Positions 1 to 7,714 of a stretch of 35,035 bases of DNA are shown in pieces. Source of the stretch: JBBSMX01 sp038232935 (GTDB taxonomy: Bacteria; Bacteroidota; Rhodothermia; Rhodothermales; JANQRZ01); the NCBI GenBank assembly GCA_038232935.1, contig JBBSMX010000029.1, positions 1 to 35,035 of the forward strand, given 5' to 3'. Under the pieces are notes generated by a model. It was not told the origin of the DNA and did not search any database. It saw only the letters and a list, made by a program, of their open reading frames with translations. Made by a program: the position numbers and the translations under genes. Position 1 is the first letter of the stretch; every line of letters begins with the position of its first letter.

Positions 1-2
1 AG

Positions 3-86
3 GAGCAAGGGCGCGAGCATGAATACGAGCGCCTGCACCGAGGCAATGCGGGGCAGGTTGATCTGTTTGCCAACGAGGAGAGATAG
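3..86 (+). CDS. 3' end of an unidentified gene (partial)
   Basis: An open frame enters from the left edge and stops at TAG 84-86. Its visible 27 residues are charged and end in GQVDLFANEER, which has the look of a natural soluble-protein C terminus rather than the arginine-rich noise of shadow frames here. A perfect hairpin (93-116) follows the stop by six bases, which fits a gene end. Too little is visible to name a family, and it could still be a chance frame. Confidence 0.35.
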   Translation, partial: EQGREHEYERLHRGNAGQVDLFANEER

Positions 87-92
87 CACCGA

Positions 93-116
93 TACTCCGG
101 GGCTTGCCCCGGAGTA
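93..116. terminator. Perfect hairpin between gene end and DUF5916 gene
   Basis: TACTCCGGGGC and GCCCCGGAGTA form an 11-bp perfect stem around a TT (effectively a 4-base C-TT-G) loop. No T-run follows on either strand, so it is at best a factor-assisted terminator or RNA-end stabiliser for the gene ending at base 86. Confidence 0.4.
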
Positions 117-185
117 GTTCATCTGGAGCCGCGTTCATAGCGGGGCGGGGAGGACAGACGCGGGCACACACGGAGCAGACTTCAG

Positions 186-2843
186 ATGGGCGATTTTCTA
201 CGGTTTCTCACCGGCGCGGCGATCATTTGGGTCATGCCTACCGCCGCCGTTGGGCAGACGAATGACTTGGCCGCTCGCGCTGTGCGGCCCGTAGGTGCCG
301 ATACAACGCAGGCGAGCGTCGAGCGCTACGTGATTGGTGCGGTCCGTATCAACGAGGCACAGCGGCCGAACGTGGACGGGCGGCTGGACGAGGCCGTTTG
401 GAGCCTGGCTCAACCGGCGACGGGGTTCTCACAGAAGGAGCCCGAGGTCGGCCAGCCGGCGAGTGAGCGCACGGAAGCCTACGTGCTCTACGACGACGCG
501 GCACTCTATGTCGGCTTCCGCAATTCCGTCCGCGACCCCACCACGATGATTGCCCGGATGGGCCGTCGGGACCAGTTCGTCGTCAGCGACCGGGTCTCAG
601 TCGGCATCGACAGTTATGACGACGAGCGGACGGCATTCGAGTTCGCCGTGACGGCGGCCGGGGTGAAGCAAGACATTCTTCTCTACAACGACACGTTCGA
701 GGACTGGAATTGGGACGCGGTCTGGGACGTCGCCACACACCGCACGGCGGAGGGGTGGACGGCCGAGTTCCGCATCCCGCTTTCCCAACTCCGCTTCCGC
801 ACTGTTGAGGGGCCGCAGGCGTGGGGCATCCAGTTCCAGCGCTCGATCCCGTCGAATGGGGAGGAATCCTACTGGGCACCGATCCGGCCAGACGAAGACC
901 GCTACGTCTCCCGCTTCGGACGGCTCGAAGGGCTCGAAGGGCTCCACGCACCGAACGGGCTCGAGATCCAGCCCTACGTCGCTGCGCGGCTGACGCGGGA
1001 GCCCGGCAACGCCGCCGACCCGTTCTATAATGAGAACGACGTGTTCGGCTCGGCGGGGGCCGATGTGAAGTACGGGATCACCTCGAACCTCACCCTCACC
1101 GCGACGATCAACCCGGACTTTGGACAGGTCGAGTCCGATCCTGCCGTGGTCAACCTGACGGCGTTCGAGACGTTCTTCGAGGAGCGGCGGCCGTTTTTCC
1201 TCGAAGGCACCGACATCTTCGAGTTCGGCCGGACGCGAACCTACCAGACCCGCCACACGCCGACGTTCTTCTACTCCCGTCGGATCGGGCGGCAGCCCCT
1301 ACGCGGCTTCGGCGGGGACTCCATCTTCGTCGACGTCCCGCAGCAGACGACGATCGCGACGGCAGCGAAGGTCAGCGGCAAGGTAGGCGCGTGGTCGATC
1401 GGGGCGCTCGATGCGGTGACGACCGAGGAGCGCGCCCGCTTCCTCGACGTGAGCAGCACGGGGCTGGGGGAGGAGGAGCGCCCGCTCGTCGAGCCCTGGG
1501 CGAATTACGTCGCCGGCCGCATCAAGCGTGATTTTCGCGGCGGGCGAACGGTCGTCGGTAGCCTCGTCACCGGTGTCAACCGCGACATGAGTGATCCCGC
1601 TTTCGCCCCACTCCTGCACAGCAGCGCGTACGTGGGCGGGCTGGACTTCGAGCACGCGTGGGCGGAGCGGCGGTGGACGGTCAGCGGCGTCGGCTCGGTC
1701 AGCCGGGTGGGGGGGGACTCTCTCCGGATTGCTTCCACTCAGCGGGCGAGCGCACGCTACTACCAGCGCCCCGACGCCGACTACCTCGACCTCGATCCGT
1801 TGGCGACGAGCCTCGACGGGTACTTCGCCGAGGTGTCGCTCGCGCGGACGGCCGGCGAGCACTGGACGGGGTCCGTCACGGCCAACCTCATCAGCCCCGG
1901 CTTCGAGGTGAACGACCTCGGCTTCCAGACCCGCGCCGACGCCCGCACGCTCACCGCCCGGATCAACTACCGCGAGCAGAAGCCCACTCCGGACTGGCTT
2001 CGGTTCTACCAGATTTACGGCTTCACGATCCAGAGCTGGAACTACGGCGGCCAGCGCTTCGACGCGTTCTATGCGCTCCACAACCAGGTGCAGTTCAGCA
2101 ACCTCTGGGGCTTCAACGCCCGCGTCTTTTACCAGCCCGAGACGTACAACGACCGGCTCACGCGCGGCGGCCCTGTCGCCCGCAGCCCCGCCACCTGGAA
2201 CGCCCTCTTCCAACCCTTCTCCGACCGCCGGCTGCCCGTCTTCGGCGACGCCACCTTCCTCGGCCGCTGGGACGAGTCGGGCCGCTTCGAGCGGACGGTG
2301 GAGGTGGGGCTCACGGCGCGGCCGAGCCCGTCGGTCGAGATCCGCCTCGCGCCGGAGTTCTCCCACACCTTCCGCACTGACCAGTACGTTGGCGCGTTCA
2401 ACGATGAGACGGCGACGGCCACCTTCGGGCGGCGCTACGTGTTCTCTGACCTCGACCTCACGACGCTCGCGCTGGAGACCCGGTTGAACTGGACGTTCAC
2501 GCCCAGCCTCACGCTCCAGCTCTACGCCCGCCCGTTCATCGCCGCCGGCGAGTTCTCGGGCTACAAGTCCTTCCGCGAGCCCGGCACGTTCTCGTTCGAC
2601 GACTACGCCGATGGCGAGAGCCCGCGCACGCGTTCCGACTTCAACGAGTTCGCCGTCCAGGGCAACGCCGTGTTGCGGTGGGAGTACCGCCCGGGCTCGG
2701 CGCTGTTCTTCGTGTGGCAGCAGGAACGCTACGGGTTCGAGCCCGTCGGCGATTTCGACCTCGGCCGCGGCTTGGAGGGGATCGTGGACGGTGAGGTCTA
2801 TAACGTCTTCCTCGTCAAGGCGACGTACTGGCTCGGGCTGTAG
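186..2843 (+). CDS. DUF5916 protein with N-terminal CBM9-like domain; secreted/outer-membrane beta-barrel
   Basis: The 885-residue product begins with a signal peptide (about residues 1-24, hydrophobic core GAAIIWVM, likely cut after AVGQ). A CBM9-like beta-sandwich domain follows (about 50-250; VDGRLDEAVW and AYVLYDDAALYVGFR are typical of the family). From about residue 270 it is a DUF5916 region with the family hallmark NPDFGQVESDP followed by FFEERRPFFLEG. The C-terminal half alternates aromatic and polar residues, as in membrane beta-strands, and ends in a hydrophobic ATYWLGL strand, consistent with an outer-membrane barrel. In Bacteroidota such proteins are widespread and of unproven function; a role in binding or uptake of carbohydrate or peptide is only inferred. 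There is no clear Shine-Dalgarno site before the ATG. An 8-G run lies inside the gene (1709-1716) without disturbing the frame. Confidence 0.88.
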   Translation: MGDFLRFLTGAAIIWVMPTAAVGQTNDLAARAVRPVGADTTQASVERYVIGAVRINEAQRPNVDGRLDEAVWSLAQPATGFSQKEPEVGQPASERTEAYVLYDDAALYVGFRNSVRDPTTMIARMGRRDQFVVSDRVSVGIDSYDDERTAFEFAVTAAGVKQDILLYNDTFEDWNWDAVWDVATHRTAEGWTAEFRIPLSQLRFRTVEGPQAWGIQFQRSIPSNGEESYWAPIRPDEDRYVSRFGRLEGLEGLHAPNGLEIQPYVAARLTREPGNAADPFYNENDVFGSAGADVKYGITSNLTLTATINPDFGQVESDPAVVNLTAFETFFEERRPFFLEGTDIFEFGRTRTYQTRHTPTFFYSRRIGRQPLRGFGGDSIFVDVPQQTTIATAAKVSGKVGAWSIGALDAVTTEERARFLDVSSTGLGEEERPLVEPWANYVAGRIKRDFRGGRTVVGSLVTGVNRDMSDPAFAPLLHSSAYVGGLDFEHAWAERRWTVSGVGSVSRVGGDSLRIASTQRASARYYQRPDADYLDLDPLATSLDGYFAEVSLARTAGEHWTGSVTANLISPGFEVNDLGFQTRADARTLTARINYREQKPTPDWLRFYQIYGFTIQSWNYGGQRFDAFYALHNQVQFSNLWGFNARVFYQPETYNDRLTRGGPVARSPATWNALFQPFSDRRLPVFGDATFLGRWDESGRFERTVEVGLTARPSPSVEIRLAPEFSHTFRTDQYVGAFNDETATATFGRRYVFSDLDLTTLALETRLNWTFTPSLTLQLYARPFIAAGEFSGYKSFREPGTFSFDDYADGESPRTRSDFNEFAVQGNAVLRWEYRPGSALFFVWQQERYGFEPVGDFDLGRGLEGIVDGEVYNVFLVKATYWLGL

Positions 2844-2936
2844 GGCAAATCTTTCGGACCTGTCACAAGCGGCGTGGTATTTGCGAAGGTCGGATGAAGG
2901 GGCGTACCCTCTTCCGTCCACCAGCCTTTTCAAGCT

Positions 2937-3635
2937 ATGCCCGCTCTCGACCTTGCCTTTTTCACCGGAGCCCGCGACGAAGAAGCCAGTCGGTACCACG
3001 TGCTCCACGGCCTCCAGCAGGTGCGCCGTGCCTTCGGGCAGAACCAGGTCTATCCCCACCTCGCCGACCTGATCCACCTGCGAACGGCGCTGCGGGAGAT
3101 CGGGGAAGGGTCGGACGCGCTGCGCGGGCAGGGGCCCCTCACCGGGATCGATCTGGAAAAGGGCGTGCTGCGCTATGGGGAGCCCGAGCCCCGGTTGCTG
3201 TTCGAACTCCTCATCGCGTGGGCGCTCCCGCTCATCGAGGCGACCATCGAGGAGGGGCGGGCGATCTACGACTTCGTGGACGAGCACACCGCCGTCGAGG
3301 CCGTCGGGATTGTGCCCCCGTACCAGAACGAGGGCTACCTGCTCGTGCCCGACGGCCGCGTGCTCCGCGTCGTCCGCTACGCCGTCTCCATCTTCACCCG
3401 CCACGACGAGCGCTTCCGCAGCCTCCGCACGACCTCGGTGAACGAGGTGCCGGCGAATGCGCTGCCGCACGCGCTCAAGCAATTCCTCGTACAACACCAC
3501 CCCGACCTGCCAAATCCGGCCACGTATCGTGTGGCGACGGACATTCAGTTTCCGGTCGAGGAGACGATGTTGCCGGTGGCGAAGCGGAAGCTCCTCCAGT
3601 ACCTCGCCGTGGGCGGGACGACCGGGCGAGCGTAG
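2937..3635 (+). CDS. Unrecognised soluble protein of 232 residues
   Basis: I do not recognise this family. The frame has a natural amino-acid composition, unlike the R/P/A-rich shadow frames. It lacks cysteine and any signal peptide. It contains one hydrophobic helix-like stretch (LLFELLIAWALPLIEATI, about residues 87-104) that is probably buried rather than membrane-spanning, since charged residues flank and follow it closely. The central part (about 120-160; VGIVPPYQNEGYLLVPDGRVLR) looks like beta-hairpins. It starts 93 bases after the DUF5916 gene. Its stop lies two bases from the stop of the convergent protoporphyrinogen oxidase gene, so the two genes meet tail to tail with no room for a separate terminator. 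Function unknown. Confidence 0.75.
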   Translation: MPALDLAFFTGARDEEASRYHVLHGLQQVRRAFGQNQVYPHLADLIHLRTALREIGEGSDALRGQGPLTGIDLEKGVLRYGEPEPRLLFELLIAWALPLIEATIEEGRAIYDFVDEHTAVEAVGIVPPYQNEGYLLVPDGRVLRVVRYAVSIFTRHDERFRSLRTTSVNEVPANALPHALKQFLVQHHPDLPNPATYRVATDIQFPVEETMLPVAKRKLLQYLAVGGTTGRA

Positions 3636-3637
3636 CC

Positions 3638-5008
3638 TCAGGCTGTATCAAGCACACGCTCGGCCGCGTCCAGCCCGGTTTCGAGCGCGTCGCCGACGGA
3701 GATCCCGCGCCGGACGTTCCCGCCGAAGCAGAGGCCGGGATGCCGCGCCTCCAGCGCGTCCAGCGTCGCGACGACGCGCCCGTACCCGACGTGATACTGT
3801 GGAATCGCACGCGCCCACAGCACGCGATGGACGAAGACGGGCTCACCCCGCACGTCGAGGAGCGAGCGCAGGTCGGCGAGGGCGAGCCGCACGAGGTCGT
3901 CGGTCGGGCGCGTGGCGAGGTCCAGGTGGCGCGTGCCGCCGACGAAGCAGGTCAGCAGCACGTGACCGGCGGGCGCGCGACCGGGGAAGAGGGTCGAGGA
4001 GAAGAGGACGCCGAGCAGATTCAGCGCCTCCCGCTCCGGCACGAGGACTCCGAAGCCGTCGAGCGCGTGCCCCACATCCGCCCGCCGGAAGCCGAGGGCG
4101 AGCACGGAGAGCGGGGGATAGACGACCTCCGCGAGAGGGGCGAGATCGATATCCGTCTCGAAATCGATATCAGGTAGGCGATGAAGCGGGGCTGTGAACA
4201 CGACGCCGTCGAAGCGTTCCTCGCGCGTCGCGCCGTCGGACTGCGTGGTGACGCGCCAGCCGTCAGCGTCGCGGCGGAGGGCGACGAGCGGCGCGCGGAG
4301 CCGGATCGCGTCGTCGCCGATACGGCGGGCGAGGGCATCGGGGAAGGTCTGCATTCCATCGTGGAACGAGAAGGGGTGGCGCGACGGTTTCGGCGTGGCG
4401 TCGGCGCGGTGGCGGACGCGGTGGAGCAGGCTGCGCCCCAGCGAGCCGTGCTCGCGTTCGAGGGCATGCAGCGTGGGGAACGCGTAGCGCGTCGAAAGGT
4501 GCGCGGGATCGCCAGCGTAGACGCCCGCAACGAACGGGTTGACAGCGTAGTCCAACACCTCCGGCCCGAGCCGCCGCCGCACGAAATCGGCCAGCGACTC
4601 GTCGTCCTCACGACTCGGCCGGACAAACGGCTCGCGCAAAAGCCGGAGCTTGGCTCCCATCGAGAGGAGCGGCGTCGTCAGCAGTCCGGAGGGCGAGGTC
4701 GGAACGCGCACGAGGCGGCCGTCGCGGACGACGTAGCGCGCATCGGCGACATCGTTGGCCGGGACCCGCTCGCTCTCGATCCCCAACGCCTCGATGGCGT
4801 CCGCGACGGCCGGAGTGCGGGCGACGAGCGTATTCGGTCCTTCGTCCACGAGGAAGCCGTTCTGCCGCGTCGAGCGGATCACGCCGCCGGTCCGGTCGCT
4901 CGCCTCAAAGAGCGTGACGGCGGCCCCGCGTTCTTGGAGGTGCCACGCCGCGGCCAGTCCGCTGATTCCGCCGCCGCCGACGGCGATGGTAGAGGGGTTG
5001 TCGGGCAC
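3638..5008 (-). CDS. hemG: Protoporphyrinogen oxidase, FAD-dependent (HemY/HemG type)
   Basis: This 456-residue flavoprotein should oxidise protoporphyrinogen IX (or coproporphyrinogen III in the alternative heme route) using oxygen. It opens with a Rossmann dinucleotide-binding motif (VGGGGISGLAAAWHLQERG, residues 10-28) and an acidic residue at the end of strand 2 (LFEAS, Glu35) for the FAD ribose. The family's RTGGVIRS and DEGPNT (about 56-60) segments follow. The C terminus (CFGGNVRRGISVGDALETG) is the second FAD-contact motif found in this family. Length matches the usual 450-480. No other heme gene is in the window. Start: ATG at 5008 places the Rossmann fold near the N terminus as expected. 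The oxygen-dependent type fits an aerobic organism. The sequence alone does not separate the protoporphyrinogen and coproporphyrinogen variants. Confidence 0.93.
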   Translation of the reverse strand: MPDNPSTIAVGGGGISGLAAAWHLQERGAAVTLFEASDRTGGVIRSTRQNGFLVDEGPNTLVARTPAVADAIEALGIESERVPANDVADARYVVRDGRLVRVPTSPSGLLTTPLLSMGAKLRLLREPFVRPSREDDESLADFVRRRLGPEVLDYAVNPFVAGVYAGDPAHLSTRYAFPTLHALEREHGSLGRSLLHRVRHRADATPKPSRHPFSFHDGMQTFPDALARRIGDDAIRLRAPLVALRRDADGWRVTTQSDGATREERFDGVVFTAPLHRLPDIDFETDIDLAPLAEVVYPPLSVLALGFRRADVGHALDGFGVLVPEREALNLLGVLFSSTLFPGRAPAGHVLLTCFVGGTRHLDLATRPTDDLVRLALADLRSLLDVRGEPVFVHRVLWARAIPQYHVGYGRVVATLDALEARHPGLCFGGNVRRGISVGDALETGLDAAERVLDTA

Positions 5009-5124
5009 GGGAAGCGGGCTGCTAGTTCAGGCGGGGAGAGGACAGGGGATATGTATAGAGCGCGGGCGGGTTGTAGAAGTTGGCGTGGAAACGATGGGGG
5101 ATGCGCTATGCGGGCGCACACATA

Positions 5125-5156
5125 CTTGCCATACGGGCAACCACGTTGTACTTTTT
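5125..5156 (+). promoter_or_regulatory. Candidate Bacteroidota-type promoter for the CsbD pair
   Basis: CTTG (5125-5128), then 20 bases, then TACTTTTT (5149-5156). This matches the Bacteroidota pattern TTTG-N19-21-TAnnTTTG with one mismatch in each box. It lies about 80 bases before the first CsbD-like gene. A small TTGCC/GGCAA inverted repeat (5126-5140) overlaps it. Confidence 0.4.
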
Positions 5157-5238
5157 AAGAGCCTGCGGGAAATCGGCTTATCGACTCCCTCTGGCTCGAC
5201 GGGAGCGTTTACGTACCACCAATCAGGGAGAGAGACGC

Positions 5239-5427
5239 ATGGGCAAGCAGCGCATGGAGCAGAACTGGAACCGCGTGAAGTCGCAGATCTTCGCCGTTTG
5301 GGGCGAGATCGACGAGAAGGAGCTGAAAAAGGCGCGCGGTAACTTGACCAAGATGGTCAACCTCATCCACGAGAAGACTGGCGAAGATCGCATTCTGATC
5401 ATGCAGAAGATGAGTGCCGTCATTTAA
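5239..5427 (+). CDS. CsbD-like stress-response protein, copy 1
   Basis: A 62-residue acidic/basic helical protein of the CsbD family (general-stress proteins, biochemical role unknown). It shows the family pattern: N-terminal QNWNRVKSQIFAVWGEI, then ELKKARGNL and a C-terminal LIHEKTGE segment. The ATG at 5239 is preceded by GGGAGAGA, an acceptable ribosome-binding site, and sets the protein at the family's usual 60-70 residues. The open frame extends upstream to 5080 but that part has no CsbD similarity. It is paired with a second copy 161 bases downstream; the two share the core RGNLTKMVNLIH. A terminator-like hairpin separates them, so they may be separately controlled. Confidence 0.88.
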   Translation: MGKQRMEQNWNRVKSQIFAVWGEIDEKELKKARGNLTKMVNLIHEKTGEDRILIMQKMSAVI

Positions 5428-5453
5428 GACGGGTACTCTCTACGCGAGTTGAC

Positions 5454-5492
5454 AACGCCCGGCCCTTCGTGGAGCTGGGCGTTGCGCGTTTT
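5454..5492 (+). terminator. Intrinsic terminator after first CsbD-like gene
   Basis: AACGCCCGGC (5454-5463) pairs with GCTGGGCGTT (5474-5483) over ten positions (one G-U) around a 10-base loop. It is followed after GCGCG by TTTT (5489-5492). Confidence 0.6.
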
Positions 5493-5588
5493 ACTCGCCT
5501 TCCCGAAGTAGTCGGCAGAAAACCTTTCCCGCTCTGGCCCGTAAGAGATAAAGTAAACGCAATATCACTAACCACTTTAAGAGGCAGC

Positions 5589-5783
5589 ATGGCGACCAAG
5601 CGGATGAACGAGCAGTGGTATCGGATTCGGGACCGGATCAAAGAGACGTGGGCCGGGGCCGAGTTCGACGATAAAGAGATGAAGAAGACGCGGGGGAATC
5701 TGACCAAGATGGTCAATCTCATCCATGCGAAGACCGGCGACCCACGCCCCGATATCCGCCAGAAGGTCGTCAGCCTGATCTAA
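5589..5783 (+). CDS. CsbD-like stress-response protein, copy 2
   Basis: A 64-residue paralogue of the preceding gene, with the same family layout: NEQWYRIRDRIKETWAGAEFD, then KKTRGNLTKMVNLIHAKTGD. It differs from copy 1 mainly at the N terminus and after the KTG motif, and the DNA of the shared core differs mostly at third codon positions. This indicates a duplication that has been kept under protein-level selection. ATG 5589 is preceded by AAGAGG. A strong terminator lies 22 bases after the stop. Confidence 0.88.
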   Translation: MATKRMNEQWYRIRDRIKETWAGAEFDDKEMKKTRGNLTKMVNLIHAKTGDPRPDIRQKVVSLI

Positions 5784-5805
5784 CGCTGCCGCCGCTCCAG
5801 GCCAG

Positions 5806-5839
5806 GGTCCGCCTCGTTTCGGGGCGGACCTTTCTTTTT
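5806..5839 (+). terminator. Strong intrinsic terminator after second CsbD-like gene
   Basis: GGTCCGCC (5806-5813) and GGCGGACC (5823-5830) form a perfect 8-bp GC-rich stem with a 10-base loop, followed directly by TTTCTTTTT (5831-5839). This is a textbook rho-independent terminator and isolates the CsbD pair from the carboxylase gene. Confidence 0.85.
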
Positions 5840-5861
5840 GGCCGCACGGTGGCTACTTTCG
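5831..5861 (+). promoter_or_regulatory. Candidate promoter for the acyl-CoA carboxylase gene
   Basis: TTTC (5831-5834), 19 bases, TACTTTCG (5854-5861): one mismatch in each box of the Bacteroidota TTTG-N19-TAnnTTTG pattern. It ends 37 bases before the ATG. The upstream box overlaps the T-run of the CsbD terminator, which could make it fortuitous. Confidence 0.35.
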
Positions 5862-5898
5862 GCCGCATCCTCTCGCATCGCCCGTCTCTCGTATCCCG

Positions 5899-7590
5899 AT
5901 GGCAGAAGTCGCCTCCACGACCACGCTCGGCAGTCCCGCCCCCGAAGGGGCACCGTTCCAGGCGCGTGCCGAGCACTACCGCACGCTCCTCGACAAGCTC
6001 GAACACCGGGCCGAGGGCGTCCAGCTCGGCGGCGGTAAAAAGCGGATCGAGCGCGAGCACAGCCGGGGCAAGCTGACCGCCCGCGAGCGCATCGCCGCGC
6101 TCGTAGACGAGGGCACCGAGTTCATGGAGCTGGGTCTCTTTACGGGGTGGGAGATGTACGAGGACGAGGGCGGCTGCCCGTCCGGCGGCACCGTCATGGG
6201 GCTCGGCCGCATCCACGACCGCCTCTGCGTGATCGTCGCCAACGACGCCACGGTGAAAGCGGGCGCGTGGTTTCCGATTACAGCCAAGAAGAACCTCCGC
6301 GCGCAGGAGATCGCGATGGAGAACCGGCTGCCCATCGTCTACCTCGTGGACTCGGCCGGGGTGTACCTCCCGATGCAGGACCAGATCTTCCCCGATAAGG
6401 AGCACTTCGGCCGCATCTTCCGCAACAACGCGCGGATGTCCTCGATGGGCATCCCGCAAATCGCCGCGATCATGGGCTCCTGCGTGGCGGGCGGAGCCTA
6501 CCTCCCGATCATGTCGGACGAAGCCCTCATCGTGGATGGCACGGGCTCCGTCTTCCTCGCCGGGCCGTTCCTCGTCCGCGCCGCGATTGGCGAGACGACG
6601 GACAACGAGACGCTCGGCGGGGCGACGACGACCGCGGAGGTCTCCGGCGTCACTGACTACAAGATGCCCGACGACGAGACGTGCCTCGCCACGATCCGCG
6701 ACCTCGTCTCCCACCTCGGTGCCCGCCCCCGCGCCGGCTTTGACCGCGCCGAGCCCATCGCCCCGGCCTTCGACGGCGGAGAGATCTACGGCCTGATGCC
6801 CGAGAGCCGGCAGCAGCCCTATGACGTGCGCGAAGTCCTCGCCCGCATCGTTGACGCCGACTCGTGGACGGAGTACAAAGCGCACTACGGCCAGACGCTC
6901 CTCTGCGGCTACGCCCGGATCGACGGCTGGAGCGTCGGCATCGTCGCCAGCCAGCGGCTCGTGGTGATGGCGAAGCAAGGGAAGAGGGCGCATACGAGCG
7001 AGATGCAGGCGGGCGGTGTGATCTACTCCGATTCCGCCGACAAGGCCGCGCGGTTCATCATGAACTGTAACCAGAAGAAGGTCCCCCTCGTGTTCATCCA
7101 AGACGTGACCGGCTTCATGGTCGGCACGCGGAGCGAGCACGGCGGCATCATCAAGGACGGGGCGAAGATGGTCAATGCCGTCGCCAACTCCGTCGTGCCG
7201 AAGTTCACGATTGTCATCGGCAACTCGTACGGGGCGGGGAACTACGCGCTCTGCGGGAAGGCCTACGACCCCCGCCTGATCCTTGCGTGGCCGACGGCGC
7301 AGATCGCGGTGATGGGCGGGCAGCAGGCGGCGAAGACGCTGCTGCAGATCGAACTCGGCACGCGGAAGCGGAGGGGGGAGGAGATCAGCGAGGCCGAACA
7401 GGAGGCGCTCCTCGCCGAGATGACGGCGCGCTACGAGGCCCAGACCTCGCCGTACTACGCCGCCGCCCGGCTGTGGGTGGACGAGATCATCGACCCGGTG
7501 ACGACGCGGCAGTGGCTCGCGACGGGCATCGAGATGGCCGACCACAACCCGGACATTCCGCCCTTCAATCCGGGCGTGATCCAGACCTGA
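5899..7590 (+). CDS. Acyl-CoA carboxylase beta (carboxyltransferase) subunit, methylcrotonyl-CoA carboxylase-like
   Basis: This 563-residue carboxyltransferase moves CO2 from biotin to an acyl-CoA. It has the two crotonase-fold halves of the family: N half about 45-290 (RIEREHSRGKLTARERI at 49-65; SAGVYLPMQDQIFPDKEHFG from 152) and C half about 300-550 (SEMQAGGVIYSDSADKAARF, then GNSYGAGNYALCG). The block FGRIFRNNARMSSMGIPQIA (170-189) and GSCVAGGAYLPIMSDEALIV (193-212) resemble methylcrotonyl-CoA carboxylase beta more than propionyl-CoA carboxylase beta, which suggests leucine degradation; geranyl- or other acyl-CoA substrates remain possible. No biotin-carrying alpha subunit is adjacent, so it must be encoded elsewhere. 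It sits alone between a terminator and a palindromic repeat. Confidence 0.9.
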   Translation: MAEVASTTTLGSPAPEGAPFQARAEHYRTLLDKLEHRAEGVQLGGGKKRIEREHSRGKLTARERIAALVDEGTEFMELGLFTGWEMYEDEGGCPSGGTVMGLGRIHDRLCVIVANDATVKAGAWFPITAKKNLRAQEIAMENRLPIVYLVDSAGVYLPMQDQIFPDKEHFGRIFRNNARMSSMGIPQIAAIMGSCVAGGAYLPIMSDEALIVDGTGSVFLAGPFLVRAAIGETTDNETLGGATTTAEVSGVTDYKMPDDETCLATIRDLVSHLGARPRAGFDRAEPIAPAFDGGEIYGLMPESRQQPYDVREVLARIVDADSWTEYKAHYGQTLLCGYARIDGWSVGIVASQRLVVMAKQGKRAHTSEMQAGGVIYSDSADKAARFIMNCNQKKVPLVFIQDVTGFMVGTRSEHGGIIKDGAKMVNAVANSVVPKFTIVIGNSYGAGNYALCGKAYDPRLILAWPTAQIAVMGGQQAAKTLLQIELGTRKRRGEEISEAEQEALLAEMTARYEAQTSPYYAAARLWVDEIIDPVTTRQWLATGIEMADHNPDIPPFNPGVIQT

Positions 7591-7619
7591 CGCGCACGGC
7601 CGAAGCCAGTGATTACGTT

Positions 7620-7647
7620 GTAGGGGCGCAGCGCGCTGTGCCCCTAC
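7620..7647. repeat. REP-like palindrome, copy 1
   Basis: A 28-base near-perfect palindrome: GTAGGGGCGCAG, central CGCG, CTGTGCCCCTAC. One G-T position is a wobble in RNA. It begins 30 bases after the carboxylase stop. Same unit as the copies at 9064-9093 and 12815-12842. Confidence 0.8.
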
Positions 7648-7651
7648 GTCA

Positions 7652-7682
7652 TTTCCGGCCGTAAGGCGAAGCCGTATATTTC
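7652..7682 (+). promoter_or_regulatory. Candidate promoter for the VKOR-DsbA gene
   Basis: TTTC (7652-7655), 19 bases, TATATTTC (7675-7682), one mismatch per box against TTTG-N19-TAnnTTTG. It ends 32 bases before the ATG at 7715. The local sequence is also AT-richer than its surroundings. Confidence 0.4.
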
Positions 7683-7714
7683 GCGTCCATCCAGCAACGC
7701 CACCCCCGACTTTC

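Noticed and set aside
1709..1716. G8 run in the DUF5916 gene as a phase-variation switch
   Set aside because: It encodes a normal Val-Gly-Gly-Asp stretch in frame, and eight G's arise readily in DNA this rich in GGN codons; there is no sign of frame disruption.
2846..2895. Inverted GCAAAT/ATTTGC pair after the DUF5916 gene as a terminator
   Set aside because: The stem is only six AT-rich base pairs with a loop of about 30 bases and no T-run.
1299..3500. A 733-codon minus-strand frame across the DUF5916 gene and its downstream neighbour
   Set aside because: It spans two plus-strand genes and their intergenic gap, has shadow-type composition and no recognisable domain.
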